From Bordetella ansorpii (GTDB lineage: Bacteria > Pseudomonadota > Gammaproteobacteria > Burkholderiales > Burkholderiaceae_B), in the NCBI RefSeq assembly GCF_900078705.1, contig NZ_FKIF01000001.1, forward strand, positions 310,001 to 374,000: DNA of 64,000 nt. The letters run 5' to 3'. Within the stretch, counting starts at the first letter, position 1; every line of letters begins with the position of its first letter. This document shows, one piece after another, positions 55,427 through 62,748 of this stretch. Both the position numbers and the translations under genes were made by a program. Under the pieces are notes generated by a model. It saw only the letters and a list, made by a program, of their open reading frames with translations, was not told the DNA's origin and did not search any database.

Positions 55427-57676
55427 ATGAAGCAGCCTCCTCTCCAGCTCGAGTACGCAGACACCCGCGCACCCGACATGCCGATGATGTCGTACCTGGA
55501 CGTACTGCTGGCGAACCGCCTGATGATCGCCACGATCACCTTGCTGGCGATGCTGGCGGGGCTGGTCTACTACATGCTGACGCCGCCCGTGTACCAGTCG
55601 GACATCGCGGTGCAGGTGGAGGAAGAAACCCCCACCTCGGCCAAGAGCATGCTGGGCGACGTGTCGGCGATCTTCGACATCAAGCAAGCGGCGTCCGGCG
55701 AAATGGAGATCCTGCGCTCGCGCCTGGTGACGGGCAGCGCGGTCGATCACTTCCACCTGTACGTGCATGCCTCGCCCGACTACTTCCCGGTCATCGGCCG
55801 CTGGCTGGCCGACAATCGCGACGGCATCGGGCTGTCCCCGGCACTACTGGACGCCCTCCCCGGCAACTACGCCTGGGGCGACGCGCGCATACAGGTCGAT
55901 CGCATCGACGTGCCGCAAGATCTCATCGGCAAGAAGCTGCGCGTGGTGGCGCTGCGGGACGGCGCCTATGAACTGATCGACAGCGTGCACGGCCTGCGTT
56001 TCGAAGGCCTGGTCGGCAGGCTGGAGCGCTTCGAGACTCCAGGCGGTGTGATCGAAATGGGGATCGGCGCGCTGCGGGCAAAGCCGGAAACGCACTTCAC
56101 GGTGACGCGCGAATCCCGCCTCGAAGCCATCGCCGCCCTTCAGGCCAGGATGGGCATTTTCGAGCGCGGCCGCCAATCGAACGTCATCGGCGTCACCCTG
56201 CAGGGAACCGATCCGGCCCTGACCGCCGCCGTGCTCAATGAAATCGGCCAGGAGTACGTCCGGCAGAACACGAATCGCAAGGCCGCGCAGGCCGAGAAAT
56301 CCCTGGCGTTCCTGGATCAGCAACTGCCCGAGCTGAAGAACCAGCTGGAGCAGTCCGAGGCCCGCTACAACGCCCTGCGCAATTCGCGCGGCACGATCGA
56401 CCTGGGAGAGGAGGCCAAGCTGGTACTCGGCCAGTCCGTCGAAGCACAGAACCGCATCTTCGACCTGGCGGCAAAACGGCAGGAACTGGCGACGCGCTTC
56501 GCGCGCTCGCATCCGAGCATCGAAGCCATCGACCGCCAGATCGGATCGATCCAGCGCGACATGGAGCGGCTCAACACGAAGATCCGGGGGCTGCCCGACC
56601 TGGAACAGGAGGTGGTGCGCCTGACGCGCGACGTCAAGGTCAACACCGAGCTGTACACGGGACTGTTGAACAACGCGCAGCAGCTGCGCATGATCCGCGC
56701 GGGCAAAGTCGGCAACGTGCGCGTCGTGGATGCCGCGCTGCCAGCCGAGCGGCCGCTCAGGCCCAAGGCGCCCATGGTGCTGGGCATCGCTACGCTCGCG
56801 GGCCTGCTGATCGGGCTGATCGCGGCATTCCTGCGCAATGCGCTGTTCGGCGGATTGACCGATCCGGAAGAGATCGAGCGGTATACGGGCCTGCCCGTGC
56901 TGGCCGCCGTGCCCTTCAGCGAACTGCAGGACAGGCTGTGGCGGCGCGCGCGGCGCAGGAAAGCCCGCGTCCCCGCGCTGCTGGCGCAAAGCAATGGCAA
57001 CACCCCACCCATCGAGAGCCTGCGCAGCTTCCGTACCGTGCTGCAGACCGCGATGCGCGGCTCGGCCAACAACATCATCGCCTTCTCGGGCCCCACCGCG
57101 GGGGTGGGCAAATCGTTCCTGTCGGCGAACTTCGCTTTCATCCAGGCGGCCGTGGGCAAGCGCGTACTGCTGATCGACGCGGATTTCCGGCGCGGCGCCC
57201 TGAACCGCTATTTCGCCGTGCCGCCGGGCGATGGCCTGTTCGAAGTCCTGGCCGGTGCGGCCACGCTCGAAGCCGCCACGCGCCGCGACGTGAGAAACGG
57301 CCTGGACTTCATCTCGGCCGGCAAGGTGACTTTCGATCCGTCGGAACTGCTGGCCGGCGATGCATTCGGAAAATGCCTGCGCAGGCTGTCCGCCGACTAC
57401 GACCTGATCATCATCGACACCGCGCCGGTGCTGTCGTCGTCCGGCGCGGCCGTGGTGGGCGCGCACGCCGCGGCCGTCATGCTGGTGGTGCGATCCGGCA
57501 TGAACTCGGTCGGCGAGATACGCGAGGCGGCGAAACGGCTGGAGCAGGCCGGCGCGACAGTGGCGGGCGTCATCTTCAACGGCCTGAAGCTGCGGGGCGA
57601 GGGGCTGGGTTACCGGCCCAAATACGGACGCTACCGGCATACGCGCGCCGCCTACTACGGCGACGGCCAACCCTAG
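55427..57676 (+). CDS. wzc: polysaccharide co-polymerase and BY-kinase
   Basis: This 749-residue inner-membrane protein regulates chain length and export. TM1 is near residues 30-50 (IATITLLAMLAGLVYYML), the periplasmic region is long and coiled-coil rich, and TM2 is in APMVLGIATLAGLLIGLIAA. The cytoplasmic tyrosine kinase has Walker A GPTAGVGKS at 555-563, Walker A' VLLIDADFRRG and Walker B LIIIDTAP. The last 21 residues form a tyrosine cluster at 729, 733, 736, 743 and 744, the autophosphorylation tail. ATG 55427 was chosen because the membrane segment follows at the usual distance. The usual partner phosphatase Wzb is not visible in the window. Confidence 0.93.
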   Translation: MKQPPLQLEYADTRAPDMPMMSYLDVLLANRLMIATITLLAMLAGLVYYMLTPPVYQSDIAVQVEEETPTSAKSMLGDVSAIFDIKQAASGEMEILRSRLVTGSAVDHFHLYVHASPDYFPVIGRWLADNRDGIGLSPALLDALPGNYAWGDARIQVDRIDVPQDLIGKKLRVVALRDGAYELIDSVHGLRFEGLVGRLERFETPGGVIEMGIGALRAKPETHFTVTRESRLEAIAALQARMGIFERGRQSNVIGVTLQGTDPALTAAVLNEIGQEYVRQNTNRKAAQAEKSLAFLDQQLPELKNQLEQSEARYNALRNSRGTIDLGEEAKLVLGQSVEAQNRIFDLAAKRQELATRFARSHPSIEAIDRQIGSIQRDMERLNTKIRGLPDLEQEVVRLTRDVKVNTELYTGLLNNAQQLRMIRAGKVGNVRVVDAALPAERPLRPKAPMVLGIATLAGLLIGLIAAFLRNALFGGLTDPEEIERYTGLPVLAAVPFSELQDRLWRRARRRKARVPALLAQSNGNTPPIESLRSFRTVLQTAMRGSANNIIAFSGPTAGVGKSFLSANFAFIQAAVGKRVLLIDADFRRGALNRYFAVPPGDGLFEVLAGAATLEAATRRDVRNGLDFISAGKVTFDPSELLAGDAFGKCLRRLSADYDLIIIDTAPVLSSSGAAVVGAHAAAVMLVVRSGMNSVGEIREAAKRLEQAGATVAGVIFNGLKLRGEGLGYRPKYGRYRHTRAAYYGDGQP

Positions 57677-57695
57677 CGGCGACCGGGGGACTGTC

Positions 57696-59087
57696 ATGCA
57701 CCACCCCGCTCCCGCCGCCGTTCCCGGCTTCGCCTCGCAGGCCTTCCGGACCGACGACGTCCGCGGCCGCTTCGGCCAGGAGATCGACCACCGCTTCGCG
57801 CACGCTTTCGGGCGGGCGGTGGGAGAACGCGCGATGCGATCCGGCTGCAGATCGGTGGTCGTCGGCCGCGACGCCAGGCTGAGCAGCATCGAACTGGCGG
57901 CCGCGTTGCAGGCCGGCATCCGGGACACCGGCATGAACATCATCGACATCGGCATGGCGCCTACGCCGCTGACGTGGTTCGCCGCCCGGCTGACCGACAC
58001 GGGCGCGGCGGTGTCCGTCACCGGCGGCCATGACGAAGAGGCCAGCAACGGCTTCAAGGTCATGCTCGGCGGCAGCGTCCTGGGCGGACCTGCGCTGCAA
58101 GCGCTGCGTCCGGCAATGCAGCCATCCACCGCGCATCAGGACGGGCGCTACGGCACCCGCACGGGCATGGACGCGGCACGCTGCTACGCCGCCCGGGTGG
58201 CCAGCGACGTGATACTGGCGCGAACGGTCAAGGTTGCCCTGGATTGCAGCGACTCGGTGCGCGCCCTGGCGGTCGAGGTGCTGGAGGAGACCGGCTGCGA
58301 GGTCCTGGACGTGTCGCGGCAACCCAGGTACGAAGCCGGCAGCCATGACCCGCGGCACGCGCTGCCAAGACTCGCCACCTACCTGCGCCATACCGACTGC
58401 GAGATCGGGCTACTGCTGGGCGGCGATGGCGACCGCATCGGCGTTGCGCATCGCTCAGGCATCGCCACTGGCACCGACAGGCTGGCCTTGCTGCTGGCGC
58501 GCGACATGCTGCCGGGGCGCGCCGGCATGCGCGTCCTGCACGATGTCGGCAGCACCAGGCTGCTTCCGCGAGAAGTGCGCCAGCTCGGCGGCTTCCCTGT
58601 CATGTGCCATGGCGGCGAGGTCTGCATGGCCACCCAGATGCGCCAGTCGGACGCCATGCTCGGCGCCGAGATGAACGGCAGTATCCGCTTCCGCGACCGA
58701 TGGAATGGCTACAGCGACGGGCTGTACGCCGCGGTCCGCCTGCTGGAAATACTGTCGCGCCATCCCGACGCCGGCGAGGCGCTGGAGGCGCTGCCGCAGA
58801 CGTACTCGACGCCGGAGTTCCGCCTGGCCCTGCACTACGGCGAGCCGGATCGCCTGATCGAGGCGCTGCGCGCCGACGGGCAGTTCGCGCGGGCGCGCAG
58901 TATCCGGCACGTGGAGGGCGTGCGGGTCGAGTACGACGACGGCTTCGCCATGGCGCGCGTGGCGCCCGCCGGCATCGCGGTGCTGATGCGTTTCGAGGGG
59001 GACGATGGCGCCGCGCTATGGCGTATCCAGGAGGAATTCCGGCGGCATCTGCTGGAATTCTCGCCCGGCTTGAAACTGCCCTTTTGA
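57696..59087 (+). CDS. phosphomannomutase/phosphoglucomutase homologue, probable pseudoenzyme
   Basis: This 463-residue protein is the length of Pseudomonas AlgC and keeps the four-domain alpha-D-phosphohexomutase pattern (QAFRTDDVRGRFGQEI and RWNGYSDGLYAAVRLLEILS). All four functional loops are changed. The phosphoserine loop TGSHNP is TGGHDE (109-114, glycine 111 for serine). The metal loop DGDGDR is GGDGDR (242-247, first aspartate lost). The sugar loop GEMSGH is AEMNGS (324-329). The phosphate loop RASNTTP is RVAPAGI (421-427). H308 of AlgC aligns with E308. Such a protein should not catalyse phosphotransfer. It follows wzc by 19 bases, so it probably serves EPS export or regulation. Confidence 0.85.
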   Translation: MHHPAPAAVPGFASQAFRTDDVRGRFGQEIDHRFAHAFGRAVGERAMRSGCRSVVVGRDARLSSIELAAALQAGIRDTGMNIIDIGMAPTPLTWFAARLTDTGAAVSVTGGHDEEASNGFKVMLGGSVLGGPALQALRPAMQPSTAHQDGRYGTRTGMDAARCYAARVASDVILARTVKVALDCSDSVRALAVEVLEETGCEVLDVSRQPRYEAGSHDPRHALPRLATYLRHTDCEIGLLLGGDGDRIGVAHRSGIATGTDRLALLLARDMLPGRAGMRVLHDVGSTRLLPREVRQLGGFPVMCHGGEVCMATQMRQSDAMLGAEMNGSIRFRDRWNGYSDGLYAAVRLLEILSRHPDAGEALEALPQTYSTPEFRLALHYGEPDRLIEALRADGQFARARSIRHVEGVRVEYDDGFAMARVAPAGIAVLMRFEGDDGAALWRIQEEFRRHLLEFSPGLKLPF

Positions 59088-59529
59088 GCGCCCTTCCGCG
59101 CCCGTGGCATACGCTTCCCGCATTCGCCCGTCAGGCGCGGACGGGCCGTGGAGCTCCTCATCCTTGGGTCGCGCTCAGCGAAATGGCTCGATCGGCGCCC
59201 GCAACCCGGCATCGCACGGGACGTCGAGACAATGCATCCCATGCGGCGACTTCCGGTATTTCGAGATAGGGGGCGAGGCCAGATACTTCGTCGCCAGCGC
59301 ACCGATGGCCGGATAGGTATGCCCCGCGGCCGCTTTCGTTGCGCAGCCACGACAATGCTTGTAACCGTCAGGCCAGAGGCAGGCAAACGCCGCCGTCCGT
59401 CACCTTTTCAAAAAAAGCCGTCGTTATACTCAGCGCGCAGTCGTCCTTCACATCGTGTCGCAGTCTGTAAAGGCGCGCCAGCTTGCGTGCCCATTTCTCG
59501 GGGCCTAGCCCGCCCGTTTGCGAATCGCC
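59088..59529. other. intergenic region between EPS and PIG-L genes
   Basis: These 442 bases hold a terminator-like hairpin at 59126-59146 and, near 59400, an AT-rich run with TATACT at 59425-59430, a good -10 candidate for the PIG-L gene. No correctly spaced -35 was found. Small open frames here have no protein character. Confidence 0.45.
59126..59146 (+). terminator. hairpin downstream of the wza-wzc operon
   Basis: GCCCGTC-AGGCGCG-GACGGGC is a perfect 7-bp stem with a 7-base loop, 39 bases after the phosphohexomutase-like stop. No T-run follows, so termination would need a factor. Confidence 0.4.
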
Positions 59530-61524
59530 ATGCCAGCCGCCGCGGCCATCCGCCGCATCATTGCCCGCTTCATCCTGCCTTGCGTGGCAGGCCTCATCAG
59601 CGCCCCGTCCGCCAGCGCGGCCGCCACGGCCCCCTCGCTGGAAGAATGCCACGGCATCAAGGACATGGCATTCGTCGCGCACCTGGACGACGACCTGCTG
59701 TTCATGAACCCGGACATCGCCTCGAACATCGAGGCCGGCGGATGCGTGCGCGTCGTCTACCTGACGGCCAGCGATGCCGGCGAGGGCGAGGGCTACATGC
59801 TGGGCCGCGAGAAAGGGGTGCGCGCCGCCTATGCCTACATGGCGCGCCAGCCCGACCTGTGGAGCACCGACACCCTGCAGGCCAACGGCCGCGCCATCAC
59901 CCGCGTCACGCTGCAGGGCAACCCACGCGTGCAACTGGTGCACATGCGCCTGAAAGACCCGTGGCTGGGCAAGGGCTGGGGCAGCCTGACCCCGCTGAGC
60001 CGCACCGAGTCCGAACCGCAGACCCCGTCCGACACCCTGGGCCCGAACCAGGAGACCTACACGCGCGACGCGCTGGTGAAGACGCTGGCCGCGCTGATCC
60101 GCGACTACGGCCCCACCACCGTGCGCCACCTGGACGACCAGACCCCGGTGCCCTATACCCAGCTGTGCTGGCGCTGCACCGGCCACAGCCATCCCGACCA
60201 CATCGCCAGCGCCCGCCTGACGCGCGAGGCCATGGCGCTGGTGCCCGGCAATTACGCCGAGGCGGGCTACGTCGACTACCCCTCCCAGGAACGCGCCGCC
60301 AACCTGAGCGATGCCGAGACCATCCTCAAGTCCGAGATCTTCCGCCGCTACGCATGGGAGGACTACAAGTACTGCAAGGGTCCGCAAGGGTGCCAGGAAC
60401 CCGCCGGCCCCGCCGCCGCCTGGGTGCAGCGCTCGTACTACGTCTCGCGCCAGGACTTCGCCCCCGAACTGCACAGCGATGCCCGCCACGGGTTGCAGGT
60501 GTTCGCGGCCGGCGAGGCCAACGACGCCGTCAATCTGTGGGACTCGCGCCAGGGCCGCTGGACCTCGCTGGGCGGACGCACCGCCGGCTCGCTGGTGTCC
60601 TTCACCTATCCCGACGCCAGCGCCGGCGTCTTCGCGCGCGACACGCTGGGCAGCCTGTGGGTGAACAAGCAGAACCTGGACGGCAGTTGGAAGGGCTGGC
60701 AGGCCATGTCCGGCGTGCGCTTCTCGAACAGTCCGGTCGTCGCGCCGCGCGACGCCGCCGCCGTGGCCATGGGCAATGACGGCCGCTATTACTGGACCTC
60801 GCCGTCGGGCATCGGCGGCGACTGGCACGCGTGGCAGCCGCTGCCCGTACTGGCAGAGGCCGCCGGCAGCCCCGCCATCGCCAGGAACGCCGCGGGCCGC
60901 TTCGTGGTGTTCGCCATCGATCGCGCCGGCAATGCCTGGTCGACGACGCAGCGCGCCGTCGGCCACGACGGCGGCTGGGCGGCCTGGCAACCCGTGCCGG
61001 TCGCGGCCAGCGCCGGCGGACTGGCCGCCATGCGCAACGCCCAGGGCCTCATCGAGCTTTATCTGCGCAACCGCGACAACAAGCGCCTGATGCGCGTGGT
61101 CGAGGAGAAGCCCGCCACCGCGCGCGCCGCCGCCATCCACTGGGCGGGCGCCGAAGACCTGGGCGTGCCGTACGTCGGCAAGCCGGCGATCGGCCCCGAC
61201 GCGCAGGGCAACGTGCTGGTGTCCGTCCTTGAACGGGCCGACGGCCCGCTGTGGCTGGTCGAGCACGGCCGCGCCACGCTGCTGGAAGCCACCGCGAGTT
61301 CGCTGCCCGCCATGCGCATGGTCGACGGCACGCTTTACGTGGTCGCCCGCAGTTCGGGCGACCCGCAGACCTACCGGATGCTGGCCCGACGCGGCGGCGT
61401 ATGGCGTCCGGCCACGTCGCTGGCCGCCTTGCCCGCGAGCGGCGGCGGCGCCTTCGGCAAGACGGTTCCCACCGTCATCGCCACCACCACGCCGCCTGCC
61501 GCGGCCTTGCCGCAAAGCAGGTGA
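59530..61524 (+). CDS. secreted PIG-L family deacetylase with C-terminal propeller-like domain
   Basis: This 664-residue protein starts with a Sec signal peptide (MPAAAAIRRIIARFILPCVA to about residue 30, PSASA). The PIG-L deacetylase core has the zinc motif AHLDDDLLFMN in place of AHPDDE and the later zinc histidine in HSHPDHIAS, with SDAGEGEGYMLGREKG between. Residues 330-640 form a repeat-rich beta-propeller-like part (WDSRQGRWTSLGG, SPSGIGGDWHAWQPL, VGHDGGWAAWQPVPVAA), probably carbohydrate-binding. Its place after the EPS genes suggests deacetylation of a surface polysaccharide, but its substrate is unknown. No strong RBS precedes the ATG at 59530; TTG 59518 is also in frame. Confidence 0.85.
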   Translation: MPAAAAIRRIIARFILPCVAGLISAPSASAAATAPSLEECHGIKDMAFVAHLDDDLLFMNPDIASNIEAGGCVRVVYLTASDAGEGEGYMLGREKGVRAAYAYMARQPDLWSTDTLQANGRAITRVTLQGNPRVQLVHMRLKDPWLGKGWGSLTPLSRTESEPQTPSDTLGPNQETYTRDALVKTLAALIRDYGPTTVRHLDDQTPVPYTQLCWRCTGHSHPDHIASARLTREAMALVPGNYAEAGYVDYPSQERAANLSDAETILKSEIFRRYAWEDYKYCKGPQGCQEPAGPAAAWVQRSYYVSRQDFAPELHSDARHGLQVFAAGEANDAVNLWDSRQGRWTSLGGRTAGSLVSFTYPDASAGVFARDTLGSLWVNKQNLDGSWKGWQAMSGVRFSNSPVVAPRDAAAVAMGNDGRYYWTSPSGIGGDWHAWQPLPVLAEAAGSPAIARNAAGRFVVFAIDRAGNAWSTTQRAVGHDGGWAAWQPVPVAASAGGLAAMRNAQGLIELYLRNRDNKRLMRVVEEKPATARAAAIHWAGAEDLGVPYVGKPAIGPDAQGNVLVSVLERADGPLWLVEHGRATLLEATASSLPAMRMVDGTLYVVARSSGDPQTYRMLARRGGVWRPATSLAALPASGGGAFGKTVPTVIATTTPPAAALPQSR

Positions 61525-61631
61525 TACACCTCGGTACAAGGCGCGACACTCTCGTCTCATATCGAGAAAACACGGGCGGTACGATACCCGGGCACTTGGC
61601 TTGGCCCCTCCAATCCACCGGAACCGCTTTC

Positions 61632-62696
61632 ATGACGGACATCGACGAAGACGAGGTTGCGCATGGCTGGGACGCCATCGACGCGGCCATCAAAACGATC
61701 TACCCCACCCAGGAACCCAAGCACTACGGCACCATCATCAGCTATCGGCTGGGCGGCAACGATCCGCTGCAAGGCGTCAGCGCCTACAAGCGCATGGACC
61801 CCATACCGCACTGGCACTACGTCACGTACGGCTTCACCGAGCTCTACGGCAAAGAGTCGGACGACGCCGAGATCAGCGGCTACGGCTTCGAGCTGACCCT
61901 GCGCCTGCGCTGCGCGCCCGATGCGGAAGATCCGCCCATGTGGGTGATCAACTTCCTGCAGAACCTGGCGCGCTACGTCTTCAAGACCGGCAACGTGTTC
62001 CGTGACGGCGACTGGCTGGCCGCCAACGGCCCCATCGCGGTCGAAGAGAAGACCCAGCTCACGTATGTGGCGTTCGCCGCCGACCCGGAACTGCCCACGC
62101 AGCAGACGCCCAACGGCGAGTTCGAATTCCTGCAGGTCATCGGCCTGACCGAGGACGAGGCCTATGCGGCACGGCTGTGGCGCACGCGGGACCTGCTGGA
62201 AGTGCTCAAGCCCCACATGCCGCTGTACATCACCGACCTGGCGCGCGACTCGCTGATGGGCCGGCCCGGCGTGCAGGACAGCATCGAGCGCGGCCGCAAG
62301 GAAAGCGGCTCGTCCACCGGCTACGTGTATACCGACGAGCTGGACTGGCGGCAGGAGAAGCGCCTGCTGGGCAAGCCCGCCACCATCGTCACGCTGGGCG
62401 CGCTGCAAGTGCAGGAAGCCACCACGCTGCTGCCGCTGCGCCTGCCCTTCGGCCGCGACCTGCGCCTGCTCAGCAACAACAAGAACGTGGTGTTCGCGCC
62501 GGGCGAGAACGCGCTGCGCACGGAAGACGACGTGTTGTACGTCACGCTGGACGATGCGGCGGTCGATGAGATCGCTTCGCTGCTGCAACCCAGGCGCGGC
62601 GAGTATCCCCTGAAGTCTTTCAAGGGCTTTCGCATCGACGTGCGCCCCACCGAGGTCAAGGACCCCAAGGGCAACGTCGTGCAGACGATAGGCTAG
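61632..62696 (+). CDS. suppressor of fused (SUFU) domain protein
   Basis: This 354-residue cytoplasmic protein carries a SUFU-like N-terminal fold: GWDAIDAAIKTIYPTQEPKH, HYVTYGFTELYGKESDDAEI and GYGFELTLRLRC, then MWVINFLQNLARYVFKTGNV, the family's conserved strip. Residues 220-354 extend beyond the core. In bacteria SUFU proteins are frequent immunity proteins in polymorphic-toxin systems, but no toxin gene is adjacent. The ATG at 61632 was chosen because the domain starts about ten residues later. It is 107 bases after the PIG-L gene and convergent with the dehydrogenase gene. Confidence 0.85.
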   Translation: MTDIDEDEVAHGWDAIDAAIKTIYPTQEPKHYGTIISYRLGGNDPLQGVSAYKRMDPIPHWHYVTYGFTELYGKESDDAEISGYGFELTLRLRCAPDAEDPPMWVINFLQNLARYVFKTGNVFRDGDWLAANGPIAVEEKTQLTYVAFAADPELPTQQTPNGEFEFLQVIGLTEDEAYAARLWRTRDLLEVLKPHMPLYITDLARDSLMGRPGVQDSIERGRKESGSSTGYVYTDELDWRQEKRLLGKPATIVTLGALQVQEATTLLPLRLPFGRDLRLLSNNKNVVFAPGENALRTEDDVLYVTLDDAAVDEIASLLQPRRGEYPLKSFKGFRIDVRPTEVKDPKGNVVQTIG

Positions 62697-62710
62697 GCAG
62701 GGCCTGGAGC

Positions 62711-62734
62711 GGCGGCGCGCCGGCGCGCGCCGCC
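62711..62734. terminator. GC-rich hairpin between convergent genes
   Basis: GGCGGCGCG and CGCGCCGCC form a perfect 9-bp stem around CCGGCG, in the 52-base gap between the SUFU and sugar-dehydrogenase genes. It has no T-run and may serve both directions. Confidence 0.5.
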
Positions 62735-62748
62735 AGCCAGCGCCTGCG

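Noticed and set aside
55844-58129. 761-residue minus-strand frame over wzc and the mutase-like gene
   Set aside because: Shadow of wzc; no motif, and no spaced ribosome-binding site at its start.
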